Assembly: GCA_900318345.1 (NCBI GenBank)
Contig: ONKD01000016.1
Location: 1 to 46,066, forward strand
Length of the DNA stretch: 46,066 nt
Origin: an uncultured Prevotellaceae bacterium
GTDB lineage: Bacteria > Bacteroidota > Bacteroidia > Bacteroidales > Muribaculaceae
Reading direction: 5' to 3'
Shown: piece after piece, positions 16,868 through 24,550 of the stretch
How the letters are laid out: each line of letters opens with the position of its first letter
How positions within the stretch are numbered: the first letter of the stretch is position 1
Program-made: the position numbers and the translations under genes
Notes under the pieces: generated by a model
Databases searched by the model: none
What the model was told of the DNA's origin: nothing
Seen by the model: only the letters and a program-made list of their open reading frames with translations

Positions 16868-18535
16868 TTATTGTTCTTGGTTCATGAGTTGACTCATTCG
16901 ATCGCTAGCCAACTCTACTGCCTGGCTATAGGCCAGGTCATAATACTTGATGAAATTCTCCCATGACGCCATCTTGCTGGTTGTGCGGGAACCTTTCCTC
17001 ACGCTCTGCATCATCTTGGGTTCCATCATATACAGGTTGATGAGGCCCGAAACGACAGTCTGGACAGTGTCGGCATAGTTGCTGTCGGTGCGGTGAACCA
17101 CCTTCACACCGCTCAGGTCACTGTCGTCACCAAAGTTGTCCAGCACCCACTGGCCAAAGCCTGCTAGGTCGGTCGTGATGGTGGGCAGACCGAAGGCGGC
17201 ACTCTCGAGAGGCGTGTACCCCCAAGGCTCATAATAGGACGGGAACACCGCTGCGTCAAGGCCTGCCAGCAGGTCATAATAGGTCATGTCCATGATGCCG
17301 TCATTGCCATTGAGGTAACAGGGCACGTCAATCACCATAACCTTGTCCTGAGGCTCGTTGCGGAACGACAGGGCGTTAATTCTATTATAGATTGGGTCGT
17401 TGTAAGGGTTAAACAGGTTGTGGGTAATCACTGGATCAAACAAACGATGAGGTTTGCGGGATGCCATGTTATCCACAAGGTCAGTGCGGGGTGACTTCAT
17501 CCAGGCAGGCACGAGGACGAGCGCCAGCACCTTGCGCTGCAGACTGGTCACGCGGTCCAGGGCGTCACGCAGCGACGATAGTGCGTCAAGATAGACATCA
17601 ATGCCCTTGTTGCGCATCTCCAGGCGACCTGCTGTGGCTACAATCATCGTGTCCTCGGGGAAACGTTGTCCTGTAAGGGCGGTTGCCACCTTCAGCATCC
17701 GCTTGCGAGCCGCAGCACGTGTGTTGGTGAATTTGGCTCCTTTGGGAACATAATTCTGCTCAAAGGCATTGGGCGTTACCAGGGGGCGACGTTCCAGCAG
17801 TTGCTCACACTCTCGGGCAGTCACCTCGCTCACGGTGGTGAACACATCGGCGGCATGGGCCGCAGCTTTTTCAAGCGAGTGCTTGGACTGCATGTTGAGC
17901 TCGACTGCCATCTGATCGCCAAAGTAGCCAGGCATATAGTCATACAACGGTTTACCATTGCCGCAGATGCTTCGCCCGATGCTAGTGGCATGGGTAGTGA
18001 ACACCGTGCCCACTTGAGGCATGTGAGCTTTGACATGCAACAGACCCATGCCTGTTGTCCACTCATCAAAGTGGGCTACCACCCTCAAGTCAGGATTGTT
18101 TTTCCACGCGACGATGCTCTCGATGATGAGGGCAGCAGCATAGGCAAACATGCACGACTCGTCATAATCGCCATAGGCATGGAGTGAGTCCACACCAAAA
18201 CGATTCCACATCTCGGCATAGAGTTCATTCTTGTAAGGATACAACGCGTCAAACTTCACCAGCACAGCCAGGGGCTTGCCAGGGACATCCCAGCGCCCCA
18301 CCCTCACTTTCACGCCACTGGGCAGTGAGGCCTGACGTAGCCATGGAGCTAGCGGAGTCTTCACCTCGACAAACGAGGGAGAGGCATTCTCGGCCGTCCA
18401 TAAATCAGGACCAATGAAAATGAGGTTGTCTTTGTATCTTTTTTGGAGGGTCTTTGCCTTAGTCGACAGGACGGCATAGATTCCGCCCACCTTATTACAG
18501 ACCTCCCAACTTGTTTCAAACAGTAAGTCTAACAT
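16868..18535 (-). CDS. Glycogen synthase, eukaryotic-type (GT3-like)
   Basis: 555 residues. It extends alpha-1,4-glucan chains from a nucleotide sugar. The N-terminal [22 protein letters not shown] carries the KVGG donor-site motif, followed by GPDLW and the [12 protein letters not shown] and [14 protein letters not shown] blocks. The C-domain has [18 protein letters not shown] and [25 protein letters not shown], the acid/base Glu region. The overall order matches yeast/animal GYS (GT3), the form known in Bacteroides and relatives, rather than E. coli GlgA (GT5). It is the first gene of the pair with the phosphorylase. A minus-strand TACCTTTG box lies at 18577-18570, about 35 bp before the ATG, without a clear -33 partner. 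Confidence 0.9.
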   Translation of the reverse strand: MLDLLFETSWEVCNKVGGIYAVLSTKAKTLQKRYKDNLIFIGPDLWTAENASPSFVEVKTPLAPWLRQASLPSGVKVRVGRWDVPGKPLAVLVKFDALYPYKNELYAEMWNRFGVDSLHAYGDYDESCMFAYAAALIIESIVAWKNNPDLRVVAHFDEWTTGMGLLHVKAHMPQVGTVFTTHATSIGRSICGNGKPLYDYMPGYFGDQMAVELNMQSKHSLEKAAAHAADVFTTVSEVTARECEQLLERRPLVTPNAFEQNYVPKGAKFTNTRAAARKRMLKVATALTGQRFPEDTMIVATAGRLEMRNKGIDVYLDALSSLRDALDRVTSLQRKVLALVLVPAWMKSPRTDLVDNMASRKPHRLFDPVITHNLFNPYNDPIYNRINALSFRNEPQDKVMVIDVPCYLNGNDGIMDMTYYDLLAGLDAAVFPSYYEPWGYTPLESAAFGLPTITTDLAGFGQWVLDNFGDDSDLSGVKVVHRTDSNYADTVQTVVSGLINLYMMEPKMMQSVRKGSRTTSKMASWENFIKYYDLAYSQAVELASDRMSQLMNQEQ

Positions 18536-18919
18536 CTCTTTTTTTGGTTATAGACTGAAAAACAGGCCACAAAGGTACAAAAAATATTGCAAACAGCCAC
18601 ATCTTCAGCACAACAAACAAAGGAATAACAATCATGAATTTTCACAACTTATTAAAAATCAGCAACTTATAAAATCATTTTACAATCTCAAAAACAATCT
18701 AATTAATCATCTCATTATCAAGTTATTATCACTGATGCAATCGATTACCATGTTTTGCGGTAAATTTAACAGATCATTCTTTTCTGTCTTAATTATTTAA
18801 TGTGTGTGAGGATGGATTTTTTAGGGAAAATAGTTGGCGAATGAAAAAAAGTTTGTAAACTTGCAGGTTAAATGTAAAGCAAATCCTTGGCGAAAGTTCG
18901 CTAAGCAACAATGTAACAA
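18536..18919. other. A+T-rich spacer between divergent genes
   Basis: 384 bp without a credible gene. It holds a minus-strand -7 box for the glycogen synthase (CAAAGGTA at 18570-18577 on the plus strand). On the plus side there is a near-consensus box for the gene at 18920 (TTGG at 18834-18837, then TAAACTTG at 18856-18863). The middle, 18610-18780, is strongly A+T-rich; no hairpin, repeat or RNA gene was recognised in it. Confidence 0.6.
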
Positions 18920-19879
18920 ATGATTATGAACATGTCAATAGAGAAAATGCTGTCTCATGTCTATGAGATAGAAGGGTTGATGCTCGTTACCCGACGCCTG
19001 GGTGATGAGAACACGCCCGAAGTGATCACCAACAAAATAAAACGCAAGGTGCGCGAGCTGGCTGAAATGTGTGGCGTAGAACTCACCGTTGCACCTGAGG
19101 CCGAGCAACCTCAAGCACCCGAGGCCGTAGAGACCCCAAAGGCTGAAGTCATTACCGATAACGAGGAGAAACAAGAGGTTCCCGCACAACAGCCCATTGA
19201 GGACATAGAGGAGGAAAATGAGGCCGATGAGACTTGTGATCATGACAATAATGAGGACTTCAACGAAATCCCCTCGCTTGACGAGCAGGAGCCTGCTGAG
19301 CAAGAGCCAGTAGCCCAACCCACACCTCCAGCATGTCCAGTCACGCCACCAGCACCCGTTGAGCAAGAGACAGCAGTCACTCCACCCGCTCCAGTTCATC
19401 CTGAACCGCCCGTCACACCCCCACCCTTTAGAGAGGAGCTCAACGACGAGCCCGTTCCCGAGCCCGACCCCGAAGTTGTGCCCGAGGATGACCGCGACCT
19501 GGAAGATATCACTGTGGAGTTTATCATGCCCGAGGAGGAAGAACTCCCCGAGCCCGAGGAGGAGATGCCCACACCCCCCGTACCCACCGAGTTCCCCGAG
19601 GTGGACGAGCCTGAGACCCCCTTACGCGTTGACGAGAAATTACAGCGCAAACTCTCTAAAGACATCCGCAAAGCCTTCTCGGTCAATGACCGATTCAGGT
19701 TCCAACGCGAATTGTTTGCTGGCAGCGCTAACGCGATGAACACCGCCATTGAGCACATCGAAATCATGAGAAGTTACGGCAACGCCGAGCTCTATTTCTA
19801 TAGCCAGTTGAACTGGGACCGCGAGAATGAGGTCGTTCAAGACTTCATGGAAATTGTCCGCAACCATTTCCAAGGGTAA
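18920..19879 (+). CDS. Acidic Pro/Glu-rich protein with conserved C-terminal domain, function unknown
   Basis: 319 residues in three parts. Residues 1 to about 55 form a helical N-terminal domain (MSIEKMLSHVYEIEGLMLVTRRLG). Residues about 60-235 are a very acidic linker rich in Pro and Glu with repeated TPPAPV and PEPEE-type runs. Residues about 235-319 are a compact domain (SKDIRKAFSVNDRFRFQRELFAG, then MNTAIEHIEIMRSYGNAELYFYSQLNWDRENEVVQDFMEIVRNHF). I recall this last block at the end of many Bacteroidetes hypothetical proteins; no biochemical function is known to me. There is no signal peptide or membrane helix, so it is probably cytoplasmic. The stop is 19 bp before rsmI. The exact start among the ATGs at 18920, 18926 and 18932 is uncertain. 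Confidence 0.8.
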   Translation: MIMNMSIEKMLSHVYEIEGLMLVTRRLGDENTPEVITNKIKRKVRELAEMCGVELTVAPEAEQPQAPEAVETPKAEVITDNEEKQEVPAQQPIEDIEEENEADETCDHDNNEDFNEIPSLDEQEPAEQEPVAQPTPPACPVTPPAPVEQETAVTPPAPVHPEPPVTPPPFREELNDEPVPEPDPEVVPEDDRDLEDITVEFIMPEEEELPEPEEEMPTPPVPTEFPEVDEPETPLRVDEKLQRKLSKDIRKAFSVNDRFRFQRELFAGSANAMNTAIEHIEIMRSYGNAELYFYSQLNWDRENEVVQDFMEIVRNHFQG

Positions 19880-19898
19880 CATTATTATATAATTATAA

Positions 19899-20633
19899 AT
19901 GGCCGGCAAACTCTACATAGTGCCCACTCCAGTAGGAAACCTTGATGACATGACCCCTCGTGCCATCGAGGTGCTCAAGAGCGTTGACACGGTGCTAGCC
20001 GAGGATACCCGTACCAGTGGCGTGCTGCTCAAGCACTTCGGCATCGCCACTCCCATGCGCAGCCACCACAAGTTTAATGAGCACGAGGCGGTTAGCGCTG
20101 TGGTCGAGCAACTACAGGCTGGAGCCGTCATGGCGCTCATCAGCGATGCGGGCACTCCAGGCATCAGTGATCCGGGATTCCTGCTCTCGCGTGAGTGCCG
20201 CCGGCAAAACATTGAGGTCGAGACATTGCCTGGGGCGACAGCATTTGTGCCTGCACTGGTCAACTCGGGGTTACCGTGTGACCGTTTTGTATTTGAGGGA
20301 TTCCTGCCCCAGAAGAAAGGCCGCGCCACCCGATTGGAGGAGTTGAAAACCCAGCCATTGACCATGGTATTCTATGAGTCGCCCGTGAGGCTGTTAAAGA
20401 CGTTACAGCAATTTGCCGAGGTATTTGGAACCGACCGTGAGGGAAGTGTGGTGCGTGAAATTAGTAAACTGCACAACACCACCCATCATGGCACACTCAG
20501 TGAATTGGTTGACTATTTCACCGCCAACGCTCCACGTGGCGAGATTGTCATCATTGTCGCAGGCTGCCCGCCCAGCACAACGGCCAAAGTGGACAAGTAT
20601 GCTGAATTCAAACATAAGAAAGCTAAAGTATAA
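19899..20633 (+). CDS. rsmI: 16S rRNA (cytidine1402-2'-O)-methyltransferase RsmI
   Basis: 244 residues. It methylates the ribose of C1402 in the decoding centre of 16S rRNA with S-adenosylmethionine. The tetrapyrrole-methylase fold is clear: KLYIVPTPVGNLDDMTPRAIEVLK (3-26), VLAEDTRTSGVLLKHFGI, the SAM loop ALISDAGTPGISDPGFLL, GATAFVPALVNSGLP, FEGFLPQKKGR and FYESPVRLLKTL. The C-terminal part is normal. It lies between the acidic protein and the Cbp1-type lipoprotein, all on the plus strand with short spacers. Confidence 0.96.
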   Translation: MAGKLYIVPTPVGNLDDMTPRAIEVLKSVDTVLAEDTRTSGVLLKHFGIATPMRSHHKFNEHEAVSAVVEQLQAGAVMALISDAGTPGISDPGFLLSRECRRQNIEVETLPGATAFVPALVNSGLPCDRFVFEGFLPQKKGRATRLEELKTQPLTMVFYESPVRLLKTLQQFAEVFGTDREGSVVREISKLHNTTHHGTLSELVDYFTANAPRGEIVIIVAGCPPSTTAKVDKYAEFKHKKAKV

Positions 20634-20688
20634 CAAGATTATTAAGCATTTAATAAACATTGATTATAAAATAAAAAATTCAATAGGT

Positions 20689-21576
20689 ATGAAAAAGATT
20701 ATGTATTTTGTTTGGTTGATGGTAGGATTAGCTATCATGCCTGCGTGTCAACGCAGTAACCAAATTGAGGCCGAAGCCATGCGCCAGGACTCTATTAATG
20801 CCGCATTGCAAGACTCCATCAATACCGCTAACGCCGAGAAAGACAGCCTCATGCAGCTCATGAGCGACATCGCCGACGGCATGGCACAAATCAAGGAGAT
20901 GGAAGACATTATCTCGGTAAACAACCTGAATGGCGAGACGCCTGACCGCAAGAAGCAGCTGCGTGATGACATCGTGCTCATTCAGCAATCCATCAACAAG
21001 CACAAGCAGCGGTTGGCTGAGCTGGAAAATCGCTTGAAGCAGTCAACCAACTACAATTCCAAGATGGAGAAATCGATTGCCATGATGAAGCAACAGCTTG
21101 ACGATCAGCAGAAGACCATCAACGACCTCACCAATCAACTGGCAGCTGCTCACATCCAGATCAAGAGCCTGAACCAAAGCGTGGACTCGCTCAACACGGT
21201 CAACAAGAACGTGACCAAGGAGAAAGAAGCCGCCGAGCAAAAATCCAAAAAACTCACTAACGAGGTCACTAACCTCAACACGTGCTATTACGTCATCGGC
21301 TCAAAGAAGGAGCTCAAGGAACACAAGATCATCGAGACAGGTTTCCTGCGCAAGACAAAGATCCTGGAAGGTGACTTTGAGATGTCCTATTTCACCAAGG
21401 CCGATCGCCGCACCTTGAATGAGATTCCCCTGCACAGCAACAAGGCACAGCTCATGACCAACCATCCCAAGGATTCCTACGAAATCACTGATCATGGCAA
21501 TGTCAAGGTGTTGCGCATCCTGAATGCCGAAAGATTCTGGGGAAAATCCAATTTCCTCGTCGTTAAGGTAGATTGA
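20689..21576 (+). CDS. Cbp1-family coiled-coil lipoprotein (adhesin-like)
   Basis: 295 residues from the ATG at 20689; a longer open frame upstream overlaps rsmI and was rejected because a lipoprotein signal starts here (MKKIMYFVWLMVGLAIMPAC, lipidated Cys20). Residues about 25-200 are a long coiled coil rich in Gln, Lys and Asn with heptads (KQQLDDQQKTINDLTNQLAAAHIQI). The C-terminal domain has CYYVIGSKKELKEHKII, FLRKTKILEGDF, YFTKADRRTLNEIPL and FWGKSNFLVVKV. This layout matches proteins called Cbp1-family collagen-binding adhesins in Bacteroides; binding here is unproven. The stop shares its last base with the start of glycerate kinase (TGATG), so the two are translationally coupled. Confidence 0.82.
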   Translation: MKKIMYFVWLMVGLAIMPACQRSNQIEAEAMRQDSINAALQDSINTANAEKDSLMQLMSDIADGMAQIKEMEDIISVNNLNGETPDRKKQLRDDIVLIQQSINKHKQRLAELENRLKQSTNYNSKMEKSIAMMKQQLDDQQKTINDLTNQLAAAHIQIKSLNQSVDSLNTVNKNVTKEKEAAEQKSKKLTNEVTNLNTCYYVIGSKKELKEHKIIETGFLRKTKILEGDFEMSYFTKADRRTLNEIPLHSNKAQLMTNHPKDSYEITDHGNVKVLRILNAERFWGKSNFLVVKVD

Positions 21577-22715
21577 TGAGAATCGTCCTGGCGTTTGATA
21601 AGTTCAAGGGCTCGGCGACTTCTCAACAACTCAATGATGCCGTGCAGCAGGCCCTCAGCGAAGACCCAGGGCTGTCTGTTAGCACTGTGCCAATCGCCGA
21701 TGGCGGCGATGGCACGACCGATGTTCTTGCCGCGTGCAAGCAAGGGCAATGGGTGTCGATATCGGTGCCCGCCCCCCTCATAGTATTACCGCCAGTCAAT
21801 GCCCGCTATTTCCTGTGTGATGACGGCACCGCCCTTATCGAGGTGGCTGCCGCCAGTGGCCTGGTACTTGTTCCCGATGAACTGCGCGACCCATTTCGCA
21901 CGTCCACGCTGGGCACAGGGTTGATGATGCGCGATGCCCTGGAGCGCGGTTGCCGCCACATCGTGTTAGGAATGGGCGGGTCAGCGACCTGTGACGCCGC
22001 GATGGGCATCCTTTGTGCCCTGGGCGTAGAATTCTTTAATGCCGATGGCCGGCATCTATTCCCTTGTGGCGCTAATTTAAGAGAAATCGCCCATATCGAG
22101 ACTGCCGGAATCCCCCACGAAGTTCATGAATGCCTTTTTACGCTTTTGGCCGACGTGGACAACCCCCTGTGCGGAGAACGGGGCACGGCTAACGTTTACG
22201 CACCGCAAAAAGGGGCCGATCCAGAACAAGTGAGGCAGTTAGAACTAGGCATGCGCCATGTGGCCGAGATCGTTGGTGAGGAAATCGCCACAACAGCGGG
22301 ATGTGGCGCTGCGGGAGGCATTCCCTCGCTCATGCTCCACCTGCTCAACTGTGAGCTGCTGGCTGGTGCGCCTTATGTGATCGCCCACAACGGAATGGAC
22401 AAAGCGATTGACCACGCCAATCTGATTATCACTGGCGAAGGACGATTAGACAACCAAACGCTGATGGGTAAAGGACCTGGCCACGTCATCAAGCTTGCCC
22501 ACGAGCACAACATTCCTGTAGCCGCCATTTGTGGTGCCATTGACACCGATTTTGACCCTAAGGAAGCCGGACTGTTGGCAGCTATCGGCGTCAGTGAAGG
22601 CCTTCAACTAGAGGAAGCGATGGATACCACATCTACCCTGAACCGCGTGTGTATCGCTGCCCGGCAACTCATCACAAAGCTAAAAGAGTCAAGCAATGAT
22701 GCAATGGTTAAGTGA
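21576..22715 (+). CDS. glxK: Glycerate kinase
   Basis: 379 residues from the ATG at 21576. It phosphorylates D-glycerate, most likely to 2-phosphoglycerate as in the GarK/GlxK (type 1) family. Visible blocks: MRIVLAFDKFKGSATSQQ, PIADGGDGTTDVLA (about 43-56), GLVLVP, LGMGGSATCDAAMGIL (about 131-146), ADVDNPLCGERG, GCGAAGGIP and TGEGRLDNQTLMGKGP. The start overlaps the preceding lipoprotein stop by one base, and the end overlaps the next transporter gene by 20 bp, so the three are probably one transcript. The link between a kinase, a surface lipoprotein and an AspT-like transporter is not explained by sequence. Confidence 0.94.
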   Translation: MRIVLAFDKFKGSATSQQLNDAVQQALSEDPGLSVSTVPIADGGDGTTDVLAACKQGQWVSISVPAPLIVLPPVNARYFLCDDGTALIEVAAASGLVLVPDELRDPFRTSTLGTGLMMRDALERGCRHIVLGMGGSATCDAAMGILCALGVEFFNADGRHLFPCGANLREIAHIETAGIPHEVHECLFTLLADVDNPLCGERGTANVYAPQKGADPEQVRQLELGMRHVAEIVGEEIATTAGCGAAGGIPSLMLHLLNCELLAGAPYVIAHNGMDKAIDHANLIITGEGRLDNQTLMGKGPGHVIKLAHEHNIPVAAICGAIDTDFDPKEAGLLAAIGVSEGLQLEEAMDTTSTLNRVCIAARQLITKLKESSNDAMVK

Positions 22716-24357
22716 CATATTCCTATCCCACTCGGCTGTGCAAGCCGTTGTCGTTTTGTCCCTGTTGTGTGCCTGCGGGTTAGCAATGGGCAAAATCAAG
22801 GTGCTGGGTGTGTCGCTTGGTGTGGCTTTTGTGTTCTTCTTAGGCATTTTAGCGGGCTATCTAGGTCTATCCATCGACCCTCAAATGCTGCAATATGCCC
22901 AAAACTTCGGGCTTGTGCTGTTTGTCTATGCGTTAGGCTTGCAGGTGGGTCCCGGCTTCTTTGGCTCATTTCACAAGTCAGGCCTCAGGCTCAACATGCT
23001 GGCTCTTACGGTAGTGCTGGTGGGCACTGTCCTCACCTTGCTGCTACCATTATTAGGCATTAACCTGAGCGATGCCGTGGGCATCATGTGCGGTGCCACG
23101 ACCAACACTCCTGCACTGGCTGCGGCTCAACAAACACTCGCCCAACTGCACCAGCCTCAGAGCGGTGCCGCGCTGGGTTGTGCGGTAACCTATCCGCTGG
23201 GTGTTGTGGGAGTCATCATGGCGCTAGCACTCATCCGCAAGGTGATTGTGGGTCCTCATGACCACCTCATCGGCGAAAGTGAAGAAGAAGCCGACCACAC
23301 CTTCATCGCCGCCTATCGCGTGCGCAACGAGGGCATCATCGGCAAAACCGTGGGCGACCTGGCACGCATCAGCCCCAGGAAATTTGTCATATCCCGCTTG
23401 TGGCGTGATGGCAAAGTGACTATCCCCGAGGCTGACACTATTCTCATGCCCGATGACCGCCTACTGGTCACCATGCAGGACCAGGATGCCGCCGAAGCCA
23501 TGCAGGTTCTCTTTGGCAAACAAGAGAACACCGACTGGAATAAGGATGACATCGACTGGAATGCGATTGACAGCGAACTGGTCTCTCAAGCCATTCTCGT
23601 GACTAAACCCGAAATCAATGGCCGCAAACTGGGTTCACTGGGCCTGCGCCGCCACTATGGCGTGAACATCAGTCGTGTGAACCGTGGCGACTTGCAGCTG
23701 CTGGCCACGCCCGACCTGCGCTTGCTGCTGGGTGACCGCATCATCGTCGTGGGGCACCGCGAGGCCATCAAAAACGTTGAGAAAGAAGTGGGCAATGCCG
23801 TCAAGATGCTCGACGAGCCTAACCTGATCACCGTCTTCATCGGCATGACGCTGGGACTCATCCTGGGTTCCATCCCCATTGCCTTGCCGGGCATATCAGC
23901 CCCCGTGAAACTGGGATTGGCCGGTGGTCCTATCATTGTGGGCATTCTCATGGGCGCCTTTGGACCCCGCATCCACGTGAACGCCTATACCACGACTAGT
24001 GCCAACCTCATGCTGCGTTCAATCGGTCTGGCCCTTTATCTCGCTTGCTTGGGACTGGCATCAGGACCCGATTTCTTTGCTACGGTCGTGCGCCCTGAGG
24101 GGCTGTTGTGGGTAGGAACGGGCTTCTTGATCACTATCCTTCCTGTTTTGCTAGTCGCTGTCATAGCCTTGCGTGTGGCCCATATAGACTATGCCGCCAC
24201 GTGCGGAATGCTCAGTGGAGCCATGGCCAACCCCATGGCGATGAATTATGCTAACGACGACATCGGTAGTGACCGACCCGCAGTCGCTTATGCGTCGGTT
24301 TACCCCTTGAGCATGTTCATGCGTGTGATTATTGCCCAGGTGCTGCTACTCATCTGA
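22696..24357 (+). CDS. AspT/YidE-family transporter with two TrkA-C domains
   Basis: 553 residues. The protein is a duplicated membrane transporter: helices at about 10-180 and 377-553 flank two cytoplasmic RCK-C (TrkA-C) domains at about 203-272 and 298-366. The first half has LYVYALGLQVGPGFF-like and GATTNTPALAAA (about 133-144); the second repeats it as GAFGPRIHVNAYTTTSANLMLR and GAMANPMAMNYAND. AspT itself exchanges aspartate for alanine, but most members (YidE, YbjL) have no known substrate. It overlaps glycerate kinase by 20 bp. A foldback element starts six bases after its stop and may also end transcription. Confidence 0.9.
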   Translation: MMQWLSDIFLSHSAVQAVVVLSLLCACGLAMGKIKVLGVSLGVAFVFFLGILAGYLGLSIDPQMLQYAQNFGLVLFVYALGLQVGPGFFGSFHKSGLRLNMLALTVVLVGTVLTLLLPLLGINLSDAVGIMCGATTNTPALAAAQQTLAQLHQPQSGAALGCAVTYPLGVVGVIMALALIRKVIVGPHDHLIGESEEEADHTFIAAYRVRNEGIIGKTVGDLARISPRKFVISRLWRDGKVTIPEADTILMPDDRLLVTMQDQDAAEAMQVLFGKQENTDWNKDDIDWNAIDSELVSQAILVTKPEINGRKLGSLGLRRHYGVNISRVNRGDLQLLATPDLRLLLGDRIIVVGHREAIKNVEKEVGNAVKMLDEPNLITVFIGMTLGLILGSIPIALPGISAPVKLGLAGGPIIVGILMGAFGPRIHVNAYTTTSANLMLRSIGLALYLACLGLASGPDFFATVVRPEGLLWVGTGFLITILPVLLVAVIALRVAHIDYAATCGMLSGAMANPMAMNYANDDIGSDRPAVAYASVYPLSMFMRVIIAQVLLLI

Positions 24358-24362
24358 CAATA

Positions 24363-24521
24363 GAAGAGACTGTATCATAATCATGACTTGATTTAGTGGC
24401 CGTGCTTACGCACGGGAAATTAAACAAATTATTATAAAATTTTTAAATACAAAATTTGTTTTAATTTCCCGCCCGAAGGGCGGTTATAATTCCAGCAGAT
24501 GAATTATGATACACTCTCTTC
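24363..24521. mobile_element. MITE-like foldback element, about 159 bp
   Basis: Outer inverted repeats: GAAGAGACTGTATCATAATC (24363-24382) against the complement of 24501-24521 (GAAGAGAGTGTATCATAATTC), with one substitution in the first 19 bases. Inside, CGGGAAATTAAACAAATT (24413-24430) is nearly the complement of 24452-24471. Two mini-hairpins sit at the shoulders: CCGTGC-ttac-GCACGG (24400-24415) and CCGCCC-gaa-GGGCGG (24469-24483). No open frame fits. The size, symmetry and lack of coding sequence suit a non-autonomous element moved by a transposase located elsewhere. No target duplication could be identified with confidence. Standing just after the transporter stop, it may act as a terminator. 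Confidence 0.65.
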
Positions 24522-24550
24522 AAGCTATCCTGTTCTAGATCTTTTTCTAA

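Noticed and set aside
20413-20688. Upstream extension of the Cbp1-type lipoprotein into rsmI
   Set aside because: The extension would bury the lipoprotein signal at residue 93 and overlap rsmI by more than 200 bp. The ATG at 20689 gives a proper lipobox.
24363-24521. CRISPR-like or plain terminator reading of the foldback region
   Set aside because: There are no repeated units with spacers, so it is not CRISPR. A simple terminator would not need two nested inverted repeats, although it may end transcription as well.
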